This document shows positions 17,367 to 25,576 of a stretch of 54,893 nt of DNA, piece by piece. Source of the stretch: Dehalococcoidia bacterium (lineage in GTDB: Bacteria; Chloroflexota; Dehalococcoidia; Lucifugimonadales; Lucifugimonadaceae). The stretch is taken from the NCBI GenBank assembly GCA_030747175.1, contig JASLLE010000008.1, positions 1-54,893 on the forward strand. The letters run 5' to 3'. The translations under genes and the position numbers were made by a program. Each line of letters starts with the position of its first letter. Within the stretch, counting starts at the first letter, position 1. The notes beneath the pieces are model-generated. The model saw only the letters and a program-made list of their open reading frames with translations. It made no database searches and had not been told where the DNA came from.

Positions 17367-17771
17367 TTACGTGCGTGAATCTGAGTCTTCCGGGATCGCC
17401 GTGCCCTGGTGGAATACTAGCTTCCATCCGGCGCTGGTTCGCTTCCATATGGAGCTGCGCTGTGCGAGCTCCCGACCCGATGTGTAGTTGACGTCGCTCC
17501 GGTAAGTGACCTGAGCGATGTCAGGATGCAGTAACCGACAGTTCAGGTCACGCAGCGGCAATACGGACTTGATCTCCTGGTGAGGGACAGCGAGCACGGC
17601 GGAACGGTCATAAATCCTGCCTGACCGGCCTATTTCCACGAATTCGTTGGACAGCAGTTCATTCATTCGTTCCGCGTCAAAACGAGTCTCCTCCCGCCAG
17701 AGACTTTCTTCCAATCGAACCAGTTCCGCCGTCTCGCTGGCGTCGAGTTCCATGCCGTTACGCATCCTCAC
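17367..17771 (-). CDS. NTF2-like/DUF4440 domain protein
   Basis: The 134-residue protein has the cone-shaped NTF2-like pattern: ETAELVRLEESLWREETRFD, LLSNEFVEIGRSGRIYDR, ITYRSDVNY-like central strands and the last strands SSIWKRTSAGWKLVFHQGT. DUF4440 proteins are small steroid-isomerase-like binding or lyase domains of varied function. An internal Met at MELDASE is an alternative start. It follows the SDR gene by 12 bases on the same strand. Confidence 0.75.
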   Translation of the reverse strand: MRMRNGMELDASETAELVRLEESLWREETRFDAERMNELLSNEFVEIGRSGRIYDRSAVLAVPHQEIKSVLPLRDLNCRLLHPDIAQVTYRSDVNYTSGRELAQRSSIWKRTSAGWKLVFHQGTAIPEDSDSRT

Positions 17772-17783
17772 TGGAGGCGGTAG

Positions 17784-18536
17784 TCACCGCATCATCTGCC
17801 CGCTGAACAGCGGATGCGTTGGTCCGAAAGCGTCTATGGCCGTTCCGGTCACGGCGGAACTATCGTCCGAGGCCAGGTAGAGCACGACATTCGCCATCTC
17901 TTCCGGTGTCATCAGCTGCCGGTCCGGCGTGACGCCGCCGATCATCCGCAGCATCTCCGTCTCGACACCGCCCGGGCAGACGCAATTGACCCGGATTCGG
18001 TGGGGGAAAGTCTCGGCGGCAAGCGTTTCGGTCAAATTGATCAACCCGGCCTTGGCAGCGCGATACGGCCCCCTGCCCTTCGCCCCGTGACGACCACCGA
18101 TGCTGGAGATATTGACGATTGATCCCGAGCCCTGCTCGATCATCGTAGGCAGCACTGCGCGAGCGCACAGGAACGGCCCGGTCAGGTTGACATCGACCAC
18201 CCGACGCCATGCGTCGGTCTTCATGTCTACCAGGTCAATATTCGGCAGGTTGGCGGCGGCGTTGTTGACCAGCACATCGATCCGGCCCCACTGCGAAATC
18301 GCCTCGCCCACCATCTGCTGAACGTTCGCCTCGTCCGACACATCGCAAACAACGCCGACCGCCTCGCCACCGGCAAGCACAATCTCGTGCGCAACATCAG
18401 CGATCTCGTCCGCAGTTCGCGCCGTCACGACGACCCGTGCGCCCTCTTGAGCGAACCCCTGGGCGATAGCCTTCCCGATACCGCGCCCACCACCGGTAAC
18501 GATGGCGACACGATCCTGAAACCGGTTATTTGTCAC
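17784..18536 (-). CDS. Short-chain dehydrogenase/reductase
   Basis: The 250-residue classical SDR has the cofactor motif TGGGRGIG, DVSDEANV, NNAAAN, catalytic Ser in NISSIGG and Y-x3-K in YRAAKAG, and PGGVETEM after it. It would be an NAD(P)-dependent oxidoreductase of unknown substrate. The GTG start at 18536 (VTNNRFQDRVAIVTGG) overlaps the end of the upstream kinase-like gene by 11 bases, suggesting coupled translation. The longer frame to 18569 adds only residues read from that gene's end. Confidence 0.9.
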   Translation of the reverse strand: MTNNRFQDRVAIVTGGGRGIGKAIAQGFAQEGARVVVTARTADEIADVAHEIVLAGGEAVGVVCDVSDEANVQQMVGEAISQWGRIDVLVNNAAANLPNIDLVDMKTDAWRRVVDVNLTGPFLCARAVLPTMIEQGSGSIVNISSIGGRHGAKGRGPYRAAKAGLINLTETLAAETFPHRIRVNCVCPGGVETEMLRMIGGVTPDRQLMTPEEMANVVLYLASDDSSAVTGTAIDAFGPTHPLFSGQMMR

Positions 18537-19632
18537 GTTCTTGACCCCCGGATACCAGATCCCCTGCATGTTCCAATCCGCCCACCATCGCCACCGAATC
18601 CTGGAATCGTGGAAGTAATTCCCTGACGTGTTGAACCCGCGCTGGGTCCCCGGAAACCGCGTTTACAACCATCCCGTACGACCTCCACATGCAGCCCTGC
18701 TGGAATTCATTCCACAACTCGCCACTGGTGTAGCCGTCAATCCCGTTGCTGATCAACAACGCATGATGTTCGTCAACCAACTGTCTCGTCATAGACCGAT
18801 CTTCTGACGCCATGCTCGTCATAAATAGAACTGCCAGGTCGTAAGCGGGAGACCCAGAATGGGAAAACGCCCAATCAAACAGAATCGGAGGTCGTGATGG
18901 GTTGTCCGGAAAGAACGCATTTTTGGCAGAACAGTCCATATGGATCAACGTCTGATGGGCAGGCGGTCGAGCGAGCAACAACGGCATCCATTCAGGCATC
19001 GTCCGGAAATATTCGACGAATCGTTCTTCCACGTGATCCCCGACTTCAGCAAAGAATCGACCGATCTGGTTCAAATTCCGGTCGAGGAGATTCCCGCATA
19101 CTCTCTCAATCAGACTGCCAAAGGTCCGAACTCCGGTGCCCTTCGATAGCTCCTCGGAATCCCACCATCTGGCGTGCATACCGGCCAGGCTTGAACTCAT
19201 TCGCCGCAAATCAGATAGCCCAAGCGGCACCGAGTCGGTTCCGACCTGCCCGTCGCTCAAAAATTCTTGGAGAACCACCAGGCGACGAGTGGCATCGTCA
19301 AATTTGGCGAAATATGTTTCCGGGATTGAGATCCCGGCCTCAGATCCAAACGAATTGTAGAAATGTGCTTCGGCTCGATAAAAATGGTCGTAGGCAGGTT
19401 CGGCAGTCGGATCACTGAGCTTTAACAGCAGGTTGATTTGGTGCGTTTGACCGTTCTCAGTCGTAACCTTCGCATTTAATTGAGAGACGTCGCTGGCAAG
19501 TGAGTCACTCCCGCCAATCGGCCGCAAACCTACAGAGGTCACCCTGCCGCGCGTCCATGTGTCCGAAGTACTGAGCACCTCATTCAACCACTCAACAGTC
19601 ACGTCGCCCCGTGTTCGTGGGAGCTGAGCCAT
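18526..19632 (-). CDS. APH/ecdysteroid-kinase-like phosphotransferase
   Basis: The 368-residue protein has the aminoglycoside-phosphotransferase fold: LLLKLSDPTAEPAYDHFYRAE with the ATP-site Lys, VVLQEFLSDGQVG as hinge, LIHMDCSAKNAFFPD (catalytic loop, with HMD-x4-N for the usual HGD-x4-N) and PILFDWAFS (metal-binding Asp). It groups best with the CHK/EcK-like branch that phosphorylates small hydroxylated molecules. The substrate is unknown; drug resistance should not be assumed. It is first in a pair with the SDR gene and 5 bases downstream of the NHL gene, so the three may be one operon. Confidence 0.8.
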   Translation of the reverse strand: MAQLPRTRGDVTVEWLNEVLSTSDTWTRGRVTSVGLRPIGGSDSLASDVSQLNAKVTTENGQTHQINLLLKLSDPTAEPAYDHFYRAEAHFYNSFGSEAGISIPETYFAKFDDATRRLVVLQEFLSDGQVGTDSVPLGLSDLRRMSSSLAGMHARWWDSEELSKGTGVRTFGSLIERVCGNLLDRNLNQIGRFFAEVGDHVEERFVEYFRTMPEWMPLLLARPPAHQTLIHMDCSAKNAFFPDNPSRPPILFDWAFSHSGSPAYDLAVLFMTSMASEDRSMTRQLVDEHHALLISNGIDGYTSGELWNEFQQGCMWRSYGMVVNAVSGDPARVQHVRELLPRFQDSVAMVGGLEHAGDLVSGGQERDK

Positions 19633-19637
19633 CGAAC

Positions 19638-20651
19638 CTACCCACTAACCCGCGCCCACTTGCGCAGACTTACCAGCTCGCGCGGCGGGTCCAGCGTCCG
19701 CCCCACCTCCACGTAGCTGACCTCGGCGGCGTAGATATCACCCCTCGAATCCACGGCGACCGAGTGCAGCCAGTTGAACTGGTCCGGCCGTTCGCCCGGC
19801 AGGCTTGCGCCGATCTTCTGGATCACGTTGCCGTCGCGATCGTAAATCCCGATCTTGTGACCCAGGTTCGGCACGCCGTGTTGAACAGGCGGTGGACCCT
19901 GCTCGCAGATGTAGACGTTCGTGTCCTCGCCCTTCCCGGCAAAGGTCGCCACCGCCTTGTGCACATGCCACGCTTTCACGAACTCACCATCCACCGTGAA
20001 CACCTGCACCCGGTGATTCTCCCGGTCGCACACGATCACATGGCCCTCACCAAACATCGCCACGTTGTGCGGCAGCGAGAACTGTCCAGGGTCGGTCCCC
20101 GACTGACCCCACGACAGCAGGTGATTCCCGTCCTTATCGAAACGGTGAACCCGTGAGTTTCCGTAACCGTCCGAGACAAAGATATCGCCGTTTGATGGAT
20201 CAACCGCGACCGAAGTCGGCCGGTTAAACATCTCCCCAGACTCGCGTGGCTTCGGCACGCCGGTACCGATCGTCATCAGGGTGTTGCCCTTCTTGTCCGT
20301 CTTCGACATGCGGTTACCGGAGTCGTCCGTCAACCACAGGTTGTCCTCGTGATCGACCGTGATGGCATGGGCGCGCGTGAAACGGGTACCGATCCAGCGG
20401 GGAACCATGTTGCCGTACGGGTCCTCCATGAGGGTGACTCCCTCATAAGGCGTTTCATTGCCCCAGCTATCGACCATGTTGCCGTCGCTATCGAACACCA
20501 GCACAGGCATGTTGCCGCGGTTGAACACGTAAACGCGATCGTCTGAATCCACTGCGACCGAGGTCGCTTCTTTCATCCAGATGCCGTGCGGGATTTTCGC
20601 CCATCCCTCGACTGGCTCGTAAACGGTGTTGGGGGTGGCAGGTGCGGGCAT
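19638..20651 (-). CDS. NHL-repeat beta-propeller protein
   Basis: The 337-residue protein is built from NHL-type repeats: SVAVDSDDRVYVFNRG, AITVDHEDNLWLTDDSGN, SVAVDPSNGDIFVSDGYGNS, NVAMFGEGHVIVCDRENHR and SVAVDSRGDIYAAEVS. About six blades are expected. It is like the propeller of peptidylglycine alpha-amidating lyase and related proteins, which are often found in environmental Chloroflexota. No signal peptide is seen. A lyase or binding role is possible but not shown. Confidence 0.85.
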   Translation of the reverse strand: MPAPATPNTVYEPVEGWAKIPHGIWMKEATSVAVDSDDRVYVFNRGNMPVLVFDSDGNMVDSWGNETPYEGVTLMEDPYGNMVPRWIGTRFTRAHAITVDHEDNLWLTDDSGNRMSKTDKKGNTLMTIGTGVPKPRESGEMFNRPTSVAVDPSNGDIFVSDGYGNSRVHRFDKDGNHLLSWGQSGTDPGQFSLPHNVAMFGEGHVIVCDRENHRVQVFTVDGEFVKAWHVHKAVATFAGKGEDTNVYICEQGPPPVQHGVPNLGHKIGIYDRDGNVIQKIGASLPGERPDQFNWLHSVAVDSRGDIYAAEVSYVEVGRTLDPPRELVSLRKWARVSG

Positions 20652-20832
20652 GAGTGGAGTCTTTCGTCGTCAGGGGTTGCGAATGTGTGGAGGCCGCATA
20701 GTACCCGGTGTGTGAGGAAAGTGAGTGAGACGAGGAGTTGCGAGAATGAAATGTCCCTCTCTGCTGTCCGTCCCAGTGAGGATCACTGGCGGGGAGAAAA
20801 GAAGCATTGATCGATAGAGATTGAGGCTTGAT

Positions 20833-20895
20833 CTCCCTCACCCTTCCGGCGAGCGGAAGGGCAGGCTCCCAACCCTCTCCCACCGGAAAAGGGGG
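20833..20895. repeat. Palindromic repeat, 61-base type, copy A
   Basis: It begins CTCCCTCACCCTTCCGGCGA and ends with CTCTCCCACCGGAAAAGGG. It matches the copy at 21015-21075 with only about four or five differences over 61 bases, so the two are direct repeats 180 bases apart. It lies in the 442-base gap between comEC and the NHL gene, in which no coding sequence was seen. Confidence 0.9.
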
Positions 20896-21014
20896 CAAAC
20901 GCCGGGGCAGTTCAGCTTTCGTGGTCATCCCGATCCTTCCGGACCCGGAAGGACGAGGGACCTTCACCATCACTACATCGGTCAAATACACACCGATTAC
21001 GCGCGGACGTTGTT

Positions 21015-21075
21015 CTCCCTCACCCTTCCGGCGAGCGGAAGGCCAGGCTCCCGGCCCTCTCCCACCGGAAGAGGG
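21015..21075. repeat. Palindromic repeat, 61-base type, copy B
   Basis: This is the second direct copy, with CGGAAGGCCAGG in place of CGGAAGGGCAGG. It ends 18 bases from the comEC stop codon. It may help end transcription of comEC, but no T-run is present. Confidence 0.9.
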
Positions 21076-21093
21076 AGTCGGGTTTTCTCTGCA

Positions 21094-23508
21094 TCACCGC
21101 TCCGTCGTTACCCACAGTCGCTCGCCATCGCTCTCTACCGTCACATCCCCGTGCTCCTTCGTGACGAACACCGGCGCGTCCGGAACAACATCTGCATACC
21201 GCGCCAGCACATCCTCGTCAGGGTGACCGAACGGGTTCCACTTCCCGACCGGCACGACGATGACGGACGGGGCCACAGCTTCAAGGAAGGGACCGGATGA
21301 AGACGTATCGCTCCCGTGATGCGGCGCCTTCAGCAACTCGGCCGCCAACGGCGCCCCACGTTCTATCAGCAGCGACTCCACTGATCGCGGAATATCGCCC
21401 GTGAGCAGCATCCGGACATCGCCGTGCCGGAGCATCAGGACCGTGGAAGCGGCGTTCGTCGTCTCCAGTTCCGGAGCCCCGGCCCAGATCACCTCCAGCG
21501 TCACGTCGTGGCCCAGGTCGATCACCATGCCCCGCCGGGCGATCACCACCGGCGCGTCCCGCGCTTCCAACCTGTCCTTCCACTCCCCGAACACGTCTGT
21601 ATCTGCATAGCCGGTCGTGTCCACCACCGCGCCCACCTCAAACCGGTCGATCACGTCAACCAGACCGCCTACGTGATCCGCATCGGAATGAGTCAGCAAC
21701 ACCACGTCCACGCGCTGATCCCAGAACGGCAGCGCGCCGCCCAGCGCCTGTACCGCCCCATCCACGTCGCGACCTCCATCTATCAATGCGCGGCGGCCGC
21801 CCGGCGATTCCACGAGAATCATGTCGCCGCGATCCGTCTCGAAGAACGTCACTTCCATCCGGTCGGCCGGAAGCTGGCTCACCGCTATCCAGGGCAGGAT
21901 CGCGCTGGCGACAACTGGCGCCGCCAGCCAGGCTAAAACTCTGCGGCCCGGAAATAGCGGTGAATCGGTAATGGATTCAGCGATTCCAGCCATTACCCGT
22001 GGCGTTGGTTCAGCGATCCTGCGCAACGTGTCGCGCCCCAACCACGCAAACAGTGCGCCATACCAGCCTGCGATCAGCCACCCGTCCCAGCCATCGGTCG
22101 AAACCGTTCCCCCGGGCACGTTGGAGAAGCCGCGTGCGGTAAGGATGAGCCATTCAGCGCAAAGCCATGCGAGCCATCCGAGAGGCGCGGCCGCCAGCGA
22201 AGACAAAGGCTCGATCATCGCCACCGCGGCCGAAACGACGATCAGCATCGGAACCGCCGGCAACGCCAGCACGGTGGCGACCGCCCCGAGAATCGGGACC
22301 TCGCCAAAAGTCGAGCCGACGAGCGGCATCGTGGCGATCGTCGCAGCCAGCGAATAACCGAGCCCCCGGGAAATGAACGCCAGGGGAATGTGCGCCGGCC
22401 TCCCCTCCGGGGCCACGCGGCCGATGAGTGCGTCCAGGGGTCCGCGCAGCCGCGGCTCAAGCACTGCTATGCCGAGCACCGCCGCAAACGAGAGCTGGAA
22501 CGAGAGTGTCCCGACAGCACGCGGATCAAACAGGGCCATCACCGCGCCGGCGAACGCGATCGCAGGAGCCACGCTGCGTTGCCGTCCAAGTGCGACCGCC
22601 ACCAGGAACACGGTCGCCATCACCGCCGCCCGGGTTACCGACGGGGACATCCCGGCGATCAAGGCGTACCCCAGGATGGCGGCGAATGGCGCGAGCAGGT
22701 AAAGCTGCCGCCTCCTGCCGAATAGCTTCGCAGCGAACGCCAGCGCGAGACCGCCTACTATCGCCACATGCAGGCCAGAGATCGCCAGGAGATGGCTCAA
22801 TCCGGCCGCCCGAAAATCACCCCTGAGTTCCGATGTCAACCCGGCGCGGTCGCCCGTGGTGACGGCGGTCGCCAGCCCCGAGGCAGCGCCCGGGACCGTC
22901 TTGAGAATAGAGGCCGAGGCTCCACCTCTCGCGTCGGCTATCGCACGCCGCACGGTGTTTCCAGATGCCGAGTCGAGCAACCGCACCGTACCGGAAGTGA
23001 CGACGCCCGCGGCGCCGGGCGAGATGCCCGGGGGCATCTGAACGCCGGGGCCACGCGGCTGAAAAACACCCGTAACGCGATATGTATCGCCGTATCGGAA
23101 GCCTCGCGGCGAGTCTTCGGCTCCGAAAAGTCGGTCCGCCAGTACGTCGATTTTGATCGGCGAATCCAGGTCAACCCCCTCGCCGTCATCAACCACCCCT
23201 CGGACCGACAGCGGTAGACGCATGACGCCGCCGTATGGTCGCGGTTCCGTGTCCAGCACGGCCTCGAACTCGATCCGTCCTGCTTCCAGCCCGGGCGGCA
23301 GTTCACCCGGTGGGACGGGCGCACTCGTGATAGCAGACCGGGCGACGCCGAGTATCAGGGCCAGCGCCACCAGAACGGCGAGCGCCCGCCGGGCCGACAC
23401 GCGCTCCCGGACCGCGATAAACACGATCGCAACCGCCCACAGGAACAGAGCGATGCCGGGTGGGTTCCAGCCACCGCCGGGCTCCACACCGAGCCAGACT
23501 CCGGTCAC
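21094..23508 (-). CDS. comEC: ComEC/Rec2-family DNA uptake protein
   Basis: The 804-residue protein has the full ComEC layout. There are N-terminal membrane spans, an OB-like DUF4131 region (FEAVLDTEPRPYGGVMRLPL, YGDTYRVTGVFQPRG), and the competence domain with SHLLAISGLHVAIVGG and GMSPSVTRAAVMA. A C-terminal metallo-beta-lactamase domain carries VLLTHSDADHVGG, MLLTGDIPRSVE and LKAPHHGSDTSSS. The family forms the inner-membrane channel for transforming DNA, with the hydrolase domain proposed to degrade one strand. It lies 26 bases downstream of comEA on the same strand, so the pair is an operon. Confidence 0.93.
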   Translation of the reverse strand: MTGVWLGVEPGGGWNPPGIALFLWAVAIVFIAVRERVSARRALAVLVALALILGVARSAITSAPVPPGELPPGLEAGRIEFEAVLDTEPRPYGGVMRLPLSVRGVVDDGEGVDLDSPIKIDVLADRLFGAEDSPRGFRYGDTYRVTGVFQPRGPGVQMPPGISPGAAGVVTSGTVRLLDSASGNTVRRAIADARGGASASILKTVPGAASGLATAVTTGDRAGLTSELRGDFRAAGLSHLLAISGLHVAIVGGLALAFAAKLFGRRRQLYLLAPFAAILGYALIAGMSPSVTRAAVMATVFLVAVALGRQRSVAPAIAFAGAVMALFDPRAVGTLSFQLSFAAVLGIAVLEPRLRGPLDALIGRVAPEGRPAHIPLAFISRGLGYSLAATIATMPLVGSTFGEVPILGAVATVLALPAVPMLIVVSAAVAMIEPLSSLAAAPLGWLAWLCAEWLILTARGFSNVPGGTVSTDGWDGWLIAGWYGALFAWLGRDTLRRIAEPTPRVMAGIAESITDSPLFPGRRVLAWLAAPVVASAILPWIAVSQLPADRMEVTFFETDRGDMILVESPGGRRALIDGGRDVDGAVQALGGALPFWDQRVDVVLLTHSDADHVGGLVDVIDRFEVGAVVDTTGYADTDVFGEWKDRLEARDAPVVIARRGMVIDLGHDVTLEVIWAGAPELETTNAASTVLMLRHGDVRMLLTGDIPRSVESLLIERGAPLAAELLKAPHHGSDTSSSGPFLEAVAPSVIVVPVGKWNPFGHPDEDVLARYADVVPDAPVFVTKEHGDVTVESDGERLWVTTER

Positions 23509-23534
23509 GAACGCCCCGGATTACCAGAGCAGCT

Positions 23535-24212
23535 TCATTCCTGCGTCACAAGGCCGCGAATGCCCGCCACCGTCTCGGGACCGATACCGGGCACATCACG
23601 AAGCGAGTCCAGGCTTGCGAACGGCCCGTTATTCCCGCGCCATTCGATGATCGCCTTGGCTCGCGATGGACCAATATTGGGGAGTGTTTCGAGTTCCAAC
23701 TGGCCCGCAGTATTCAGGTCGATAAGGCCATTCGCGGTATCTGTGCCACCGCTGCCGACGTCCCCGGCGCCGAGCGCGTCGCCGCCACGCTCCGGCAATG
23801 GCAACATCGCCAATTGGATCCGATCCCCGTCGGCAACACGCGCCGCCAGATTCAACGCGTCGACATCGGCGCCCGGAAGCGGGCCGCCGGCGGCGGCGAT
23901 GGCATCGCTTACGCGCGAATCCAGTTCCAGCGTGTACACACCCGGAGCAGCAACCGCACCTGCGACATGCGCCACGGGACGCGGGAGAGCGGTGGGGGTC
24001 GGCAGGGTTATCTCTACGGTGTTCGACGAAGGCCGGTCGAGAAACCAGTAAGTCGTGCCGGAAACGCCCGAGAGAAGCGCGAGCGCAAGGAATATCGAAG
24101 GAAGCCAGCGGGTCCAGCGACGATCTTGATCCCGGCCACCGTGATCCGGCCGGCCATCCTGATCCGTTCGCCGTGCGGCTTCGCCCGGAACCTGTTCTTC
24201 TGCCACACGCAT
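23535..24212 (-). CDS. comEA: ComEA-family DNA-binding competence protein
   Basis: The 225-residue protein has one membrane span (WLPSIFLALALLSGVSGTTY) at about residues 35-58, an SLBB-like domain (HVAGAVAAPGVYTLELDSRV) and two C-terminal helix-hairpin-helix motifs (LPNIGPSRAKAIIEWR and VPGIGPETVAGIRG). This order is typical of ComEA, the membrane-anchored double-strand DNA receptor for transformation. A Gly/Asp-rich linker sits before the HhH part. It is the first gene of comEA-comEC. Confidence 0.92.
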   Translation of the reverse strand: MRVAEEQVPGEAARRTDQDGRPDHGGRDQDRRWTRWLPSIFLALALLSGVSGTTYWFLDRPSSNTVEITLPTPTALPRPVAHVAGAVAAPGVYTLELDSRVSDAIAAAGGPLPGADVDALNLAARVADGDRIQLAMLPLPERGGDALGAGDVGSGGTDTANGLIDLNTAGQLELETLPNIGPSRAKAIIEWRGNNGPFASLDSLRDVPGIGPETVAGIRGLVTQE

Positions 24213-24384
24213 CCACCCGTGTCGTCCGGCTACTCAACGCCATCCGAGTCAGATCTCCAATCCGGACAAACCGCCCGGCGTCGCCGAGGGTATCAGACAG
24301 GCGAGTCCAACGTGATCCCGGGAGGTTCCCGGGAATAACATCGACGTGAATCCGTTCACCTTGATCGCCGATCGCCGGCCAAAA

Positions 24385-24413
24385 TTGCTGCGCTATCGGC
24401 CCGTTCATATAAT
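24385..24413 (+). promoter_or_regulatory. Sigma70-type promoter of ilvE
   Basis: TTGCTG and TATAAT are separated by 17 bases. Transcription would begin near 24420, leaving a leader of about 90 bases before the ilvE ATG. The region 24213-24384 up to the divergent comEA start shows an inverted repeat GGAGGTTCCCGGGAA-like patch but no gene. Confidence 0.7.
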
Positions 24414-24512
24414 GTCCGGTGGCCCGGACGAGTCTGACTATCACGATTCGCCGTCTGCCTGGTCGATTTATTCAGGGTTTTGACCCAACATTTCAGAAGG
24501 AGCTCATCCGTC

Positions 24513-25448
24513 ATGTCGCCCGAACCTTACGCATTTCTCGGCGGGAAACAGGTCCCACTGGCCGAGGCGAAGGTAGGCGTAATGACGCATGCCCTGCACT
24601 ACGGCACGGCAGTGTTCGAGGGCGTTCGGGGCAACTGGAACGAAGAGCACGGCATGATGTACGTGTTCCGGTTGCGGGAGCATTACGAACGACTGCTCCG
24701 AGGATCAAACATCCTCAGGATCGAACTCCCTTACACCGCCGACGACCTGATCCAGATCACGAGGGATCTTGTTGAGCGCAACGGCTACCGCCAGGACGTT
24801 TACATCCGGCCCCTGGCGTTCAAAAGCCAGGAGCTTGTCGCAAACCTGAAACTGCACGAGGTCGAGTCGGACTTCACCCTGATCGTCGTTCCCTTCGGCG
24901 CGTACATCGAGAACGATGGCGCAATCCGCTGCCAGACGTCATCCTGGCGGCGGCCGGACGACGCCATGATGCCGACCGGCGTGAAGCTGAGCGGCCTCTA
25001 CACGACAAGCATCCTCGCCAAGACCGAGGCCGTCATGGCCGGTTACGACGAGGCGATCCTCTTAACCAATGACGGAAACGTGTCCGAGGGCACGGGCGAA
25101 AACCTGTTCATGGTGCGGGACGGCGTTCTGCACACGCCGAGCGAGACCGATAACTGCCTTCTCGGCATCACGCGAGATTGCGTCATCGAGCTCGCCCGGA
25201 ATGAGTTCGGGCTGGAGGTCGTCGAGAGACGCATCCACCGGAGCGAACTCTACCTGGCGGACGAGGTGTTTCTCACCGGCACAGCCGCGCACCTGACGGC
25301 CGTCGGCGAGCTCGACAACCGGATGATCGGCAACGGCGAGATGGGTCCGGTGGCGCAGAAGCTCCAGGCCATTTATTTCGACATTGTGGCCGGAAACAAC
25401 CCGGATTACATGCACTGGCTCGAAGCAGTAACGCCCGGAGGCGGTTAA
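24513..25448 (+). CDS. ilvE: Branched-chain amino-acid aminotransferase
   Basis: The 311-residue fold-type IV PLP enzyme makes Leu, Ile and Val from their 2-oxo acids with glutamate. VMTHALHYGTAVFEGVRG and MYVFRLREHYERL are typical, K158 in GVKLSGLYTTS binds PLP, and EGTGENLFMV and LTGTAAHLTAV match the cofactor-binding loops. The ATG at 24513 follows AGAAGGAG by 11 bases. It is separated by about 25 kb from ilvBNC here and has its own promoter. Confidence 0.93.
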   Translation: MSPEPYAFLGGKQVPLAEAKVGVMTHALHYGTAVFEGVRGNWNEEHGMMYVFRLREHYERLLRGSNILRIELPYTADDLIQITRDLVERNGYRQDVYIRPLAFKSQELVANLKLHEVESDFTLIVVPFGAYIENDGAIRCQTSSWRRPDDAMMPTGVKLSGLYTTSILAKTEAVMAGYDEAILLTNDGNVSEGTGENLFMVRDGVLHTPSETDNCLLGITRDCVIELARNEFGLEVVERRIHRSELYLADEVFLTGTAAHLTAVGELDNRMIGNGEMGPVAQKLQAIYFDIVAGNNPDYMHWLEAVTPGGG

Positions 25449-25576
25449 GCGGCGCTCGGGGCTCCGAAACGGGCGGTTTTCACGAGTGGAATATGCCGTC
25501 CTCAACCGGCCTCGTGAGCCGGGGGAGGCCTGGCGAATGCGGGGCTCCGTGAGATACCTGTATCATCCGCCTCACC

